The notes under the pieces are model-generated. The model was not told where the DNA came from and ran no database searches. It worked only from the letters and a program-made list of their open reading frames with translations. This document shows, piece after piece, positions 38,905 to 48,033 of a stretch of 64,000 bases of DNA; position 1 is the stretch's first letter, and the number at the start of each line of letters is the position of its first letter. The DNA comes from Paracoccus sp. TOH (GTDB taxonomy: Bacteria; Pseudomonadota; Alphaproteobacteria; Rhodobacterales; Rhodobacteraceae), in NCBI RefSeq assembly GCF_030388245.1, contig NZ_CP098361.1, positions 62,001 through 126,000 on the forward strand, given 5' to 3'. A program made the position numbers and the translations under genes.

Positions 38905-40389
38905 TCAGCCTTGCCAGATTGTCCCCGGGTCCAGCGGATATATGGGCCGGGCGAGTTTTTTGAAAGCGAACAGACCGTAATCCGAAGCGGTTACACCCGA
39001 GCTTGCGCATTCCACCACCGCCTTGGCCAGCGGCTCGAAGACCGGGCGGCAATACATGCGCGATTTCAGGTGCAGGAAACGCGCCTGCGCGGCGTCGAGC
39101 CCCAGGCAGGAGAAGCAGCCCAGGTCCAGCGGTTCGTGCGGTTCCTCGCAGATCACGATGCGCGCGGCACCGATGTCCACGGCGGCGGCGCGGCCCATCG
39201 ACAGCTCCTGCCCGTGATAGATCGGCCCGGCGACGCGATAGCGCCCGTCCGACAGCGCCGCGACCCGGCCTTTCAGCCGCAGCGGCGGGCGCGGCGCCGG
39301 CAGGCCCTCGGCCGGGGTCTTGTTGCCCAGCCGGATCTCGACCGCCGCCCCCTCGCCCGCGGCGAAAAGCTGCGCCACGGTCTCGGGGTCGGCAATCGGG
39401 CCGACCAGGATGCCCCGCTGCCCGGCGGCCAGCAGTGCCTCGAGCACGTCCATCACGTCGCAGCTGCCGCCCGACATGCAATTGTCGCCATGGTCCAGAA
39501 GCAGCACCGGCGCCGAACCGTCCGCCAGCGCGGCGGCGCGGGCGATGGATTGCCCCAGGGGCTCCTCGGCATAGACATATTCGGCGCGCCGCCGCCATGC
39601 CTCGCGGCCAAGCTCACTCGCGACCGCGCGGGCAAGCTCGGGCGTGTCGGCGACGGTGACGATGGAGAGGCCGGTCTCGGCCAGATCCGAGATCGGAAAG
39701 CCGCCAAACACCGTCACCGCCTGCACGCCGGGCCGCGTCTCGGCCTGCCGGGCAAGCGCGATCAGGTCGGTCATGGCGCAATCGGTGGTGGTGTTCATGC
39801 ACAGCGTCGCCGCCAGCATCGGCGGATGGCAGAGCGCCATGGCCGGGCGCGGGCGGCCGGAAAGCAGCGGCTCGAACAGGCGCGCGACATGCTCGCCGGT
39901 CTCGACCATGTCCACATGCGGATAGGTCTTGAAGCCCGCGATCAGGTCGCAATGGTCCAGCATGGCTTGGGTGATGTTGCCGTGCAGGTCCAGCGCCACG
40001 CCGATGGGCACGCCCGGAGCCGCCGCGCGGACGCGGCGCAAAAGCTCGCCCTCGCCATCGTCATGGCTGCGGGTGACCATGGCGCCGTGCAGGTCCAGCA
40101 GGATGCCGTCGCAGCCCTTTTCCACCGACGTCAGGATGGCCTGCGCCATGGCCTCGAAGGCTTCGTCCTCGACCGGCCCCGAGGGCATGGCATGGGCGAT
40201 CAGCGGCACCTCGATTTCGGCGCCGATGCGGTGGGCGAAGGCGTGGAAGGCGCCGATGGCGGCGGGATAGGTCGCGGCCGCGGCCAGCGCCTCCTCGCCC
40301 CATTTCGGGGCAAAGGCGGCCAGCGGGGTCTTGACCGGCGAGAAGCTGTTGGTCTCGTGGTTCAGCCGGGCCAGGACAAGGCGGGTCAT
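38905..40389 (-). CDS. M81 family metallopeptidase (MlrC-like)
   Basis: A 494-residue protein of the M81/DUF1485 (MlrC) family, putative zinc hydrolases known from microcystin linear-product degradation and widespread in catabolic operons. Motifs: LNHETNSFSPV at the N-terminus, GILLDLHGAMV and VALDLHGNITQAML, LLLDHGDNCMSGGSCDVMDV. The ATG at 40389 overlaps the stop of the M20 hydrolase (ATGA), so they are coupled. Together with the M20 enzyme and LIV transporter it implies uptake and hydrolysis of an amide or peptide-like compound. Confidence 0.85.
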   Translation of the reverse strand: MTRLVLARLNHETNSFSPVKTPLAAFAPKWGEEALAAAATYPAAIGAFHAFAHRIGAEIEVPLIAHAMPSGPVEDEAFEAMAQAILTSVEKGCDGILLDLHGAMVTRSHDDGEGELLRRVRAAAPGVPIGVALDLHGNITQAMLDHCDLIAGFKTYPHVDMVETGEHVARLFEPLLSGRPRPAMALCHPPMLAATLCMNTTTDCAMTDLIALARQAETRPGVQAVTVFGGFPISDLAETGLSIVTVADTPELARAVASELGREAWRRRAEYVYAEEPLGQSIARAAALADGSAPVLLLDHGDNCMSGGSCDVMDVLEALLAAGQRGILVGPIADPETVAQLFAAGEGAAVEIRLGNKTPAEGLPAPRPPLRLKGRVAALSDGRYRVAGPIYHGQELSMGRAAAVDIGAARIVICEEPHEPLDLGCFSCLGLDAAQARFLHLKSRMYCRPVFEPLAKAVVECASSGVTASDYGLFAFKKLARPIYPLDPGTIWQG

Positions 40390-41645
40390 GCGGCGGCCCC
40401 GTTGCGGGCCTCGGCCATGCGGCGGTCGTAGTCCAGCACCGCCTCCAGCAGCACCTGCGCGCCGGCGGCGCATTCCGCGGGCTCGGTCGATTCCGCGGGG
40501 TTGTGGCTCAGCCCGTCCTTGCAGGGCACGAAGATCATCGTCGTCGGCGCCACGGCCGCGGCATGCGCGGCGTCATGGCCGGCGCCCGAGATGATGTCGC
40601 GCGTCGAGTAACCCGCCGCCTTTGCCCCCGCCCTGACCGAGGCGATGCATCCGGCGTCGAACACCACCGGCGCGGTGCGCGAGATCTGCTCCAGCCGGCT
40701 TTCCAGCCCGACCGCTTCGGCGGCATCCCGCACCAGCGCCTCGACCTCGGCCTGCATCCGGTCCAGCACCGCATCCGAGGGGTGGCGCAGGTCGATGGTG
40801 GCGCGCACCTGCCCGGGGATCACGTTATGCGAGTTCGGGGTGATTTCCAGAAAGCCGATGCTGCCCACGGCGTCCGGGTGCGCCTTGGCGATGCGGTCGA
40901 TGCCCTCGATCACCCGCGCCATGCCCAGCAGCGCGTTGCGGCGCATCGCCATCGGGGTCGAGCCGGTATGCGCCGCCGTGCCGATCAGCGTCAGTTCGAA
41001 CCAGCGCATGCCCTGGATGCCCTGCACCACGCCGATCCGCACCCCCTCGGCCTCGAGGATCGGGCCCTGCTCGATATGCAGCTCGAACATGGCGCCGAAG
41101 CGGACGGACCCCGCCTCGGCCTCGCCGCGATAGCCGATGCGGTCGAGGCTGGCGCCGAAGCTGTCGCCGCGGGCATCCACCCGCGCGTCGCCATAGTCGC
41201 GGCCATAGACCCCGGCCCAGATGCCCGAACCAAGCATGGCCGGCGAAAAGCGCGAGCCCTCCTCGTTGGTCCAGTTGACCAGCATCAACGGCGCCTCGGT
41301 CTGGTAGCCGGCGGCGTCGAGCGTGCGCAGCACCTCGAGCCCCGCCAGCACCCCCAGCACGCCGTCGAATTTGCCGCCGGTCGGCTGGGTGTCCAGGTGG
41401 CTGCCCATGGCGATGGCGGGCAGGTCCGCGCGGGTGCCGGGCCGGGTGGCGAACATGTTGCCGGCCTCGTCCACGGTCATGCTCAGCCCCAGCGCGTCGC
41501 ATTGGGCGCGCAGCCAGTCGCGCACCCGGCGGTCGTCCTCGGACAGCGTCAGCCGGGCGATGCCGCCATCCGGCGTGGCCCCGATCTGCGCCGTCTCCAT
41601 CAGGCTGTCCCACAGCCGGGCAGCGTCGATATTCAGGTTAGACAT
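40386..41645 (-). CDS. M20 family Zn-hydrolase (N-carbamoyl-amino-acid/ureidoglycolate amidohydrolase type)
   Basis: A 419-residue dinuclear metallohydrolase of the hydantoinase/carbamoylase group. Zn ligands are in GSHLDTQPTGGKFDGVLGV (near 80-98), NWTNEEGSRF (near 125), ELHIEQGPIL (near 190) and the C-terminal SGAGHDAAHAAAV (near 355). Such enzymes cleave N-carbamoyl amino acids, allantoate, ureidoglycolate or N-acyl amino acids. It sits between the M81 gene (4-base overlap) and livF (9-base gap), so the transporter probably imports its substrate. Confidence 0.88.
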   Translation of the reverse strand: MSNLNIDAARLWDSLMETAQIGATPDGGIARLTLSEDDRRVRDWLRAQCDALGLSMTVDEAGNMFATRPGTRADLPAIAMGSHLDTQPTGGKFDGVLGVLAGLEVLRTLDAAGYQTEAPLMLVNWTNEEGSRFSPAMLGSGIWAGVYGRDYGDARVDARGDSFGASLDRIGYRGEAEAGSVRFGAMFELHIEQGPILEAEGVRIGVVQGIQGMRWFELTLIGTAAHTGSTPMAMRRNALLGMARVIEGIDRIAKAHPDAVGSIGFLEITPNSHNVIPGQVRATIDLRHPSDAVLDRMQAEVEALVRDAAEAVGLESRLEQISRTAPVVFDAGCIASVRAGAKAAGYSTRDIISGAGHDAAHAAAVAPTTMIFVPCKDGLSHNPAESTEPAECAAGAQVLLEAVLDYDRRMAEARNGAAA

Positions 41646-41654
41646 GGGTTTTCC

Positions 41655-42359
41655 TTATGCCTTCACGCCCAGATAGCGGTCGATGGTATCGGGGTCGCTG
41701 CGGAACTCAGCGGCACTGGCGCAATGCACGATGCGGCCGAGTTCCAGGATGTAATGCCGATCGGCCAGCTGGCTGCAGACCGCCAGGTTCTGCTCGACCA
41801 GCAGGATCGGCACGCCGGCCTCGCGGATCAGGCGGATCTGGGCGACGATCTCCTCGACGATGATCGGGGCCAGGCCCTCGACCGGCTCGTCGAGCATCAG
41901 CACCTTGGGACCGTTCAGCAGCGCCCGGGCGATGGAAAGCATCTGCTGCTCGCCGCCCGAAAGCTGGCCGCCGCCGTTCTTCCTGCGCTCCTCGAGGCGC
42001 GGGAAGATGCGGTAGATGTCGCCAAGCGACCAGGGCGAGCCGCGCTTCTCGGCGATGCGCAGGTTCTCCTCGACGGTCAGCAGCTGGAAGATGCCGCGAT
42101 CCTCGGGCACCAGCGACAGCCCGGCAGCGGCGATGCGATGCGCCGGCTGGCCGGTCATGTCGCGACCGGCCAGTTCCACCCGGCCCTGCCGCGGCGTGAT
42201 CAGCCCCACGGCGGTTTTCAGCGTCGTGCTTTTGCCGGCGCCGTTGCGGCCCAGCAGGGTGACGATCTCGCCCGGCCCGACCTCCAGCGTGACGCCCTGC
42301 AGGATGTGGCTCTTGCCGTAATAGGCATGCAGATCGGTCAGTTTCAGCGCGGCGGTCAT
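41655..42359 (-). CDS. Branched-chain amino acid-type ABC transporter ATP-binding protein LivF
   Basis: A 234-residue ABC ATPase of the LivF group: Walker A GRNGAGKST, signature LSGGEQQMLSIARALL, Walker B VLMLDEPVEGLAP and the H-loop in ILLVEQNLAV. Overlaps livG (ATGA). It powers the LivHM permease at the inner membrane. Confidence 0.92.
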   Translation of the reverse strand: MTAALKLTDLHAYYGKSHILQGVTLEVGPGEIVTLLGRNGAGKSTTLKTAVGLITPRQGRVELAGRDMTGQPAHRIAAAGLSLVPEDRGIFQLLTVEENLRIAEKRGSPWSLGDIYRIFPRLEERRKNGGGQLSGGEQQMLSIARALLNGPKVLMLDEPVEGLAPIIVEEIVAQIRLIREAGVPILLVEQNLAVCSQLADRHYILELGRIVHCASAAEFRSDPDTIDRYLGVKA

Positions 42360-43129
42360 GCGATGTCCCCCGTGATCATGTTGCCCAGATAGGCGCGCTG
42401 CACCTCGGGATCGTCGCGGACCTGGGCGGGCGGACCCTCGACCAGCTTGCGGCCCAGCCGCATCACCGTGACCATGTCCGAGATGTTCATGACGATGCCC
42501 ATGTTATGCTCGATGAACAGCACGGTATGGTCGCGGCCCAGGTCGCGGATCAGCTGCTTCATCGCCTCGATGTCGTCGATGCCCATGCCGGATGTCGGCT
42601 CGTCCAGCAGGATGACGCGCGGCCGCGCCGCCATGGCCATGCCGACCTCCAGCCGGCGCTGCTGGCCATGCGACAGCTCGCCCGCCAACCGGTTCGCGAC
42701 CGGGCCCAGCTCCAGCCGCGCCGTCACTTCGTCGACGATGGCCAGCGCCTCGGTGTTCGTTTCCGCCCGCCGCCAGGGGACGAGCGCCGCCCAGGGCGTG
42801 CGGCCCTGGGCGGCCAGCCGCAGGTTCTCGCGCAGGGTCAGGTTCGGAAACAGGCTGGTGACCTGGAACGAGCGTGCGATCCCCAGCCGCACCCGGTCGT
42901 CGTCCGAGGTGTCGGTGATGTCGCGCCCGTCCAGCTCGATCCGGCCGGACGAGGCCCGCACCCGCCCGGTCAGGGCGTGAAACAGCGTGGTCTTGCCGGC
43001 GCCGTTCGGGCCAATGATCGAATGGACCGAGTTGCGGCGGATCTGCAGATCCACGTCGGCCAGCGCGTGGAAGGTGCCGTATTTGACCCCGAGGCCGCGG
43101 GTCCGCAAGGCGATGTCGGTCATCTTCAA
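42356..43129 (-). CDS. Branched-chain amino acid-type ABC transporter ATP-binding protein LivG
   Basis: A 257-residue ABC ATPase of the LivG group: Walker A GPNGAGKTT, signature-region LSHGQQRRLEVGMAMA (Ser-His-Gly variant common in LivG), Walker B VILLDEPTSGM and H-loop VLFIEHNMGIVM. It overlaps both neighbours by four bases, so livM-livG-livF are translated as a unit. Confidence 0.92.
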   Translation of the reverse strand: MKMTDIALRTRGLGVKYGTFHALADVDLQIRRNSVHSIIGPNGAGKTTLFHALTGRVRASSGRIELDGRDITDTSDDDRVRLGIARSFQVTSLFPNLTLRENLRLAAQGRTPWAALVPWRRAETNTEALAIVDEVTARLELGPVANRLAGELSHGQQRRLEVGMAMAARPRVILLDEPTSGMGIDDIEAMKQLIRDLGRDHTVLFIEHNMGIVMNISDMVTVMRLGRKLVEGPPAQVRDDPEVQRAYLGNMITGDIA

Positions 43130-44103
43130 TGCTCCTCGGCCGGGGTTTCGGGCGCGCGCTGGCGGCGGAAGACCAGGTCGTAGCCGCGCTCGACCAGACC
43201 CCAGAGCCCGCGTTGCAGGAACAGCGCCACGGCGACCAGCACCAGGCCCAAAAGCAGCAGCCAGCGCGGCCAGACGGTCGAGAGCGCATCGGCCAGAAGC
43301 AGGTAGAACCCCGCCCCCAGCACCGAGCCGAACAGGCTGGAGCTGCCGCCGATGATGGTCATGATCAGGATCAGTTCGCTGGTGTGGTATTCGATGTTCG
43401 ACAGGGGCGCGACGCCGATCAGCATGGCATGGAGCGCGCCGCCGAAGGCGGTGACCGCGCCCGAAATGGCGAAAGCCTCGATCTTGAACAGCCGGGTCGG
43501 GAAGCCGATGGCGGCGGCGCGGCCCTCGTTCTCGCGGATCGCCAGCAGGGTGCGGCCGAAGGTCGATTGCGTCACCACGACCAGGATCGCGAACACCGCC
43601 ACGAAGCAGACCGCGACGAAGGTGTAATAGGACCAGGGCGCGTTCAGCGCCGTGCCGGCGATGGAGGGCCGCGGCACGCCCAGAAGCCCGTTGTCGCCGC
43701 CGGTCACGCCGCTGAACGTATAGGCGACGAAATAGAACAGCTGCGAGAAGGCCAGCGTCAGCATGACGAAATAGACCCCCTGCCGGCGGATCGACAGCCA
43801 GCCGACCAGCGTGGCGGTGGCCGCGCCAAGCACCGCCGCGCCGGCCAGCACCAAGGGCACCGGGATCTGCCAGCGCGTCAGGCAGATGCCCGCCGCATAG
43901 GTGCCGATGCCGAAGAAGATGCCCTGGCCGAAGGACAGCAGGCCCGTATAGCCCAGCAGCAGGTTGCAGGCCGCGACGACCATGGCGAAGATCAGGATCT
44001 CGGTCGCCAGGATGCCGGATTTCAGAAACAGCGGCAGCACCAGAACGGCCAGCAGCGCCAGCGTCAGTTGCGCCCAGGGTTTGTCAAGCGGGTTCATGCT
44101 CAT
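43126..44103 (-). CDS. Branched-chain amino acid-type ABC transporter permease LivM
   Basis: A 325-residue permease with about 8-10 hydrophobic segments and the LivM signature region AIRENEGRAAAIGFPTRLFK, contacting the ATPase, followed by KIEAFAISGAVTAFGGALHA. GYTGLLSFGQGIFFGIGTYA is the other family hallmark. The start at 44103 overlaps the livH stop (ATGA); a second in-frame ATG two codons later is possible. Confidence 0.92.
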   Translation of the reverse strand: MSMNPLDKPWAQLTLALLAVLVLPLFLKSGILATEILIFAMVVAACNLLLGYTGLLSFGQGIFFGIGTYAAGICLTRWQIPVPLVLAGAAVLGAATATLVGWLSIRRQGVYFVMLTLAFSQLFYFVAYTFSGVTGGDNGLLGVPRPSIAGTALNAPWSYYTFVAVCFVAVFAILVVVTQSTFGRTLLAIRENEGRAAAIGFPTRLFKIEAFAISGAVTAFGGALHAMLIGVAPLSNIEYHTSELILIMTIIGGSSSLFGSVLGAGFYLLLADALSTVWPRWLLLLGLVLVAVALFLQRGLWGLVERGYDLVFRRQRAPETPAEEH

Positions 44104-44954
44104 GCCCTCCCCAGCAGGCCGCGCGGCATCAGCGCGATGACCAGCGCCATGCCGACATAGATCATCAGCCGCGCGCCCTCGGGCCAAAGCGTGGTCATGA
44201 CGCTTTGCACCACCCCGACCAGCAGGCCGGCGACCAGCGCGCCGGTATAGCTGCCCATGCCGCCGATCACCACGACCACGAAGGCGACGGAAAGCGCCTC
44301 GATGCCCATGAAGGGCTCGACGCCGCGGATCGGCGCGGCCAGTGCGCCCGCCAGCCCGGCAAGCCCGGCACCGAAGCCGAAGACGGCGGTGTTGATGCGC
44401 AGCGTGTTGTAACCCAGAAGCGCCATGTTCGCCGGCGATTCCGAGCCGCCGCGCACGATGGCGCCCAGCCGCGTGCCCTCCAGGAGCCACCAGAGCAGCC
44501 CGGCCAGCACGGCGGTGAAGCCGATGGTGAAGAGGCGATATTGCGGATAGATGAAATCGCCCAGGATGACGACGCCCTGCAGCCCCTCGGGCGCCGGCAC
44601 CGAGCCGCCCAGCGGCCCCCAGGCGATGATGACCAGTTCCTGCACGACCAGCGCCAGGCCCACGGTCACCAGGATGTGGAAGGTGTGCGGCAGCTTGTAG
44701 ATGCGATGCAGCAGCACCGCCTCGATCAGCGCGGCGATGCCGGCGACGATCAGCGTGGCCAGCGGCATGGCGGCCCAGAAGCCGAAGCCGCGCGTGGTCA
44801 GGTCATAGGTCAGATAGGCGCCCAGCAGGTAGAAGGCGCCATGGGCGAAGTTCACGAATTGCAACAGGCCGAAGATGACGCTGAGGCCGACGGCGAGCAG
44901 GAAATACAGCATCCCCAGACCGATGCCGTTCAGAACCTGGAAAAGGTAGATCAC
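44100..44954 (-). CDS. Branched-chain amino acid-type ABC transporter permease LivH
   Basis: A 284-residue permease with about eight membrane segments and LivH features: LNGIGLGMLYFLLAVGLSVI, FGLLQFVNFAHGAFYLLGAY, and the coupling segment LGAIVRGGSESPANMALLGY. It follows the binding-protein gene after a 66-base gap containing a strong hairpin. Confidence 0.92.
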   Translation of the reverse strand: MIYLFQVLNGIGLGMLYFLLAVGLSVIFGLLQFVNFAHGAFYLLGAYLTYDLTTRGFGFWAAMPLATLIVAGIAALIEAVLLHRIYKLPHTFHILVTVGLALVVQELVIIAWGPLGGSVPAPEGLQGVVILGDFIYPQYRLFTIGFTAVLAGLLWWLLEGTRLGAIVRGGSESPANMALLGYNTLRINTAVFGFGAGLAGLAGALAAPIRGVEPFMGIEALSVAFVVVVIGGMGSYTGALVAGLLVGVVQSVMTTLWPEGARLMIYVGMALVIALMPRGLLGRA

Positions 44955-44983
44955 GGGCTTCTCCCTGAAACCGGGCGAAAAGG

Positions 44984-45010
44984 CCCCGCGCGACCGGCGG
45001 CCGCGCGGGG
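44984..45010 (-). terminator. Intercistronic hairpin between the binding-protein and livH genes
   Basis: CCCCGCGCG (44984-44992) pairs with CGCGCGGGG (45002-45010). There is no U-run, so it is probably an mRNA-stability or attenuation element giving more binding protein than permease. Confidence 0.5.
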
Positions 45011-45020
45011 AGGCGGGGGA

Positions 45021-46232
45021 TCAGGCGGGCATCTTGCAGCCGGCATCCTCGGGCGACAGGAAGGATTTGCCGGCGCTGATGATCTCGGCGTAATCGTCCT
45101 TGTCGGCCATGTCGGCTTTGGGCTTGCCCTTGAGCAGGTAGTAATCCTTGATGACCTGGTGGTCGGCGGCGCGGATCTCCTCCTCGCCGGTCAGGCCCTG
45201 GTATTTCAGCCCGCCAAGCGCCGCGGCGACCCCCGCACCGTCCGGCGAGCCGGCCTTGACCGCGGCTTCCAGCAGCAGTTTCGCGCAGATATAGGAACCG
45301 GCGAAGGAATAGTTCGGGTTGAAGCCGTGCTTTTCCTGCACCTTCTTGACCAGTTCGCGGTTCAGCGTCGAGTCGGCACCGTGCCAGTATTGCGCGCCGA
45401 AATAGACACCCTCGCAGATGTCCGGTCCCAGCGCCTCGAACTGTTCCAGCCCCGAAGCCCAGGCGACGACGATGGTCATGCGCTGCTTCAGCCCGAAGCT
45501 GACCGCCTGCCGCAGCGTGTCCGAGCTTTGCGCGCCGAAGTTCAGCAGCAGCAGCACATCGGGCTGGGCGGCGATGGCATTGGTCAGGTAGCCGGAAAAT
45601 TCCTTGTCGGTCAGCGAATGATAGCTGTTGCCGACATGCTCGATGCCCTTTTCCTGAAACACCGCCTTGGCGGCGTTCAGCAGCCCGTCGTCAAAGACAT
45701 ATTGCGGGGTGATCGTATACCATTTCTTGGCATCGGGCAGCGCGTCGATGATCGGCCGCACCGTCTCGTTGATGGCGCCATAGGTCGGCACCGACCAGCG
45801 GAAGGTGGCCTTGTTGCAATCGACGCCGGTGATCTCGTCGGCGCCGGCGGTGGTCATGAAGGCGCCGCCGCCGCGCTCGATCTCCTTGCCCATGGCCAGC
45901 GATTCCGACGACAGGATGCCGCCGGCGAACAGTTTCACCCCGTCCTGCGCCAGCGCGTCCTGCACCTTGCGCACCGCGGTCGCGGGCTTGCCCTCGGTAT
46001 CGAGATCGAGGGTCGAGACCTCGACGCCATGCGCGGCCGCGACCTCTTCGGCGGCCATCAGCGCGCCGATGGTGGCGAACTTGCCGTTGGCCGCGAAGGC
46101 GCCCGAGATCGGCACCGGCACGCCGATCTTCAGCGCCGCGCCCTGGGCAAAGGCGCGGGTGACAAGGCCCGGCGCGGCGAGCGCGGCCGCGGCCAGCGTG
46201 GATGTGGTCAGGAAGCGACGACGATTGAGCAT
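45021..46232 (-). CDS. LIV-type ABC transporter substrate-binding protein
   Basis: A 403-residue periplasmic type-I binding protein. The N-terminus NRRRFLTTSTLAAAALAAPG followed by LVTRAFAQ is a twin-arginine-style signal, cleaved after AFA. The mature part matches Peripla_BP_6 (KIGVPVPISGAFAANGKFAT, GGILSSESLAMGKEIERGGG, YSFAGSYICAKLLLEAA). I start it at 46232, where AGGG lies 7-8 bases upstream; earlier in-frame ATGs would mask the signal. The ligand is unknown; context suggests an amino-acid derivative or amide. First gene of the minus-strand transporter-hydrolase run, divergent from tpa. Confidence 0.9.
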   Translation of the reverse strand: MLNRRRFLTTSTLAAAALAAPGLVTRAFAQGAALKIGVPVPISGAFAANGKFATIGALMAAEEVAAAHGVEVSTLDLDTEGKPATAVRKVQDALAQDGVKLFAGGILSSESLAMGKEIERGGGAFMTTAGADEITGVDCNKATFRWSVPTYGAINETVRPIIDALPDAKKWYTITPQYVFDDGLLNAAKAVFQEKGIEHVGNSYHSLTDKEFSGYLTNAIAAQPDVLLLLNFGAQSSDTLRQAVSFGLKQRMTIVVAWASGLEQFEALGPDICEGVYFGAQYWHGADSTLNRELVKKVQEKHGFNPNYSFAGSYICAKLLLEAAVKAGSPDGAGVAAALGGLKYQGLTGEEEIRAADHQVIKDYYLLKGKPKADMADKDDYAEIISAGKSFLSPEDAGCKMPA

Positions 46233-46292
46233 GAGAAAACCCTGTTGTTGGTGTTGCATTGGTCTGGATGCGGCAACTTTCAAAACTATACG

Positions 46293-46312
46293 GATAGATA
46301 GGATTATCTGTC
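46293..46312. promoter_or_regulatory. Candidate operator upstream of the LIV binding-protein gene
   Basis: GATAGATA (46293-46300), GGAT, TATCTGTC (46305-46312) pair at 7 of 8 positions in an AT-rich spot about 60-80 bases before the binding-protein start. It may be the site of the GntR regulator at 38.1-38.9 kb, though it is not the classical FadR box. Confidence 0.35.
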
Positions 46313-46484
46313 TATAAGGTTGGCCATGCCGCCATCTTCAATATTCATGAATTTAAACAATATGATAGATGTAAGCTGCGGCGCAGCGCAAATCTCGCGC
46401 TCGCAGAAACAGCGCCGCGGCAGCAGCGGTTTCTTCGCCGTCTCCGGTGCCGATTCGGCCCGCGACCCGCGACGGCTTCGCCTT

Positions 46485-46517
46485 CTGGACCCATCTATGC
46501 GATGAATCTGGCTCTAT
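46485..46517 (+). promoter_or_regulatory. Candidate TauR direct repeats upstream of tpa
   Basis: CTGGACCCAT (46485-46494) and CTGGCTCTAT (46508-46517) repeat with a 23-base period, about 60-90 bases before the tpa start. They resemble the CTGGAC-type direct repeats I recall for TauR of Rhodobacter capsulatus and the pair near tauK in this window. Confidence 0.5.
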
Positions 46518-46577
46518 CACTTTGCCGCGTTCGGGCGCAGTCAGGAGAGAACGCCTTTTATCCGCAGGAGTCCGGCC

Positions 46578-47957
46578 ATGACGCTCGATCTGAACCCCAA
46601 CGACATGTCGCATGTGGTCGAGGCCGACCGCACCCATGTCTGGCACCATCTGAGCCAGCACAAGCAATACGAGACCATCGACCCGCGCGTCTTCGTCGAG
46701 GGCAAGGGGATGAAACTTTGGGATGCGACGGGGCGCGAGTTCCTCGACGCGGTCTCGGGCGGGGTCTGGACCGTGAACGTCGGTTATGGCCGCGAAAGCA
46801 TCGCCAATGCGATCCGCGACCAGTTGGTCAAGCTGAACTATTACGCCGGCGCGGCGGGCACCGTGCCGGGCGCCATCTTCGCCCAGAAGCTGATCGAGAA
46901 GATGCCGGGCATGAGCCGGGTCTACTACTCGAACTCCGGCTCCGAGGCGAACGAGAAGGTCTACAAGATGGTGCGCCAGATCGCGGCGAACCATCACGGC
47001 GGCAAGAAATGGAAGATCCTCTATCGCGACCGCGATTATCACGGCACCACCATCGCCACGCTGGCGACCTCGGGCCAGGACCAGCGCGCCATCGCCTACG
47101 GCCCCTTCCCCGACGGCTTCGTGCGGGTGCCGCATTGCCTGGAATACCGCAAGCAATGGGATGTTGAAAACTACGGCGAACGCGCCGCCGACGCCATCGA
47201 AGAGGTGATCCTGCGCGAGGGGCCCGACACCGTCGGCTGCCTGGTGCTGGAGCCGGTGACCGCCGGCGGCGGCGTCATCACCCCGCCCGAGGGCTATTGG
47301 CAGCGCGTGCAGGAGATCTGCCGCAAATACGACATCCTGCTGCATATCGACGAGGTGGTCTGCGGACTTGGCCGCACCGGCACCTGGTTCGGCTATCAGC
47401 AATACGGGATCGAGCCGGATTTCGTCACCATGGCCAAGGGCGTCGCCTCGGGCTATGCGGCGATCTCCTGCACCGTCACCACCGAGCGCGTCTTCGAGAT
47501 GTTCAAGGACAAGCCCGAGGACGGCATGAGCTTCTTCCGCGACATCTCGACCTTTGGCGGCTGCACCTCGGGGCCGGTCGCAGCGATCGAGAACCTGCGC
47601 ATCATCGAGGACGAGGGGCTGCTGGCCAACACCGTCGCCATGGGCGAGCGCACGCTTTCGAACCTCAATGCGCTGATGGAGAAGCACAAGGTCATCGGCG
47701 ACGTGCGCGGCAAGGGCCTGTTCTGCGGCGCCGAGCTGGTCTCGGACCGCGCCAGCAAGGAGCCGATGGACGAGAAAAAGGTGCAGGCCGTCGTGGCCGA
47801 CTGCATGGCGCAGGGCGTCATCATCGGCGCCACCAACCGCTCGCTGCCGGGCTTCAACAACACGCTCTGCCTGTCGCCGGCGCTGATCGCCACGGCGGAC
47901 GACATCGACCGCATCACCGACACCATCGACCGGGCGCTGACCAAGGTGTTCGGCTGA
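46578..47957 (+). CDS. tpa: Taurine-pyruvate aminotransferase
   Basis: A 459-residue class III PLP aminotransferase that moves the taurine amino group to pyruvate, giving sulfoacetaldehyde and alanine. The PLP pattern includes SNSGSEANEKVYKMVRQI, YHGTTIATLATSGQ, ILLHIDEVVCGLGRTGTWFG with the PLP Asp, and VTMAKGVASGYAAIS with the Schiff-base Lys. The N-terminal DPRVFVEGKGMKLWDATGRE is typical. AGGAG lies 7 bases before the ATG. It is followed by a MocR/TauR regulator in the same direction (76-base gap) and faces the xsc/pta run, which fixes its role in taurine dissimilation. Confidence 0.9.
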   Translation: MTLDLNPNDMSHVVEADRTHVWHHLSQHKQYETIDPRVFVEGKGMKLWDATGREFLDAVSGGVWTVNVGYGRESIANAIRDQLVKLNYYAGAAGTVPGAIFAQKLIEKMPGMSRVYYSNSGSEANEKVYKMVRQIAANHHGGKKWKILYRDRDYHGTTIATLATSGQDQRAIAYGPFPDGFVRVPHCLEYRKQWDVENYGERAADAIEEVILREGPDTVGCLVLEPVTAGGGVITPPEGYWQRVQEICRKYDILLHIDEVVCGLGRTGTWFGYQQYGIEPDFVTMAKGVASGYAAISCTVTTERVFEMFKDKPEDGMSFFRDISTFGGCTSGPVAAIENLRIIEDEGLLANTVAMGERTLSNLNALMEKHKVIGDVRGKGLFCGAELVSDRASKEPMDEKKVQAVVADCMAQGVIIGATNRSLPGFNNTLCLSPALIATADDIDRITDTIDRALTKVFG

Positions 47958-48033
47958 GCGCTTGATCCACTCCCTTGATCCGGGGCGGCATTCGGGGAAC
48001 TGATGGGCCCCGCCAGCCGCCGCGGATCATCCC

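Larger units (their letters stand above)
46233..46577. other. 345-base divergent intergenic region between the LIV operon and tpa
   Basis: No gene is supported. It contains an AT-rich segment with an imperfect inverted repeat (46293-46312), a second GATAGAT near 46364-46370, and CTGGA/CTGGC-type direct repeats nearer tpa (46485-46517). It probably hosts promoters in both directions. Confidence 0.6.

Noticed and set aside
46233..46283. Upstream in-frame ATGs for the LIV binding protein
   Set aside because: They would add 9-17 residues before the NRRRFL signal, which is normally at the very N-terminus.
46320..46505. A 61-codon plus-strand frame upstream of tpa
   Set aside because: It overlaps putative regulatory repeats, lacks a ribosome-binding site and has no recognisable sequence.
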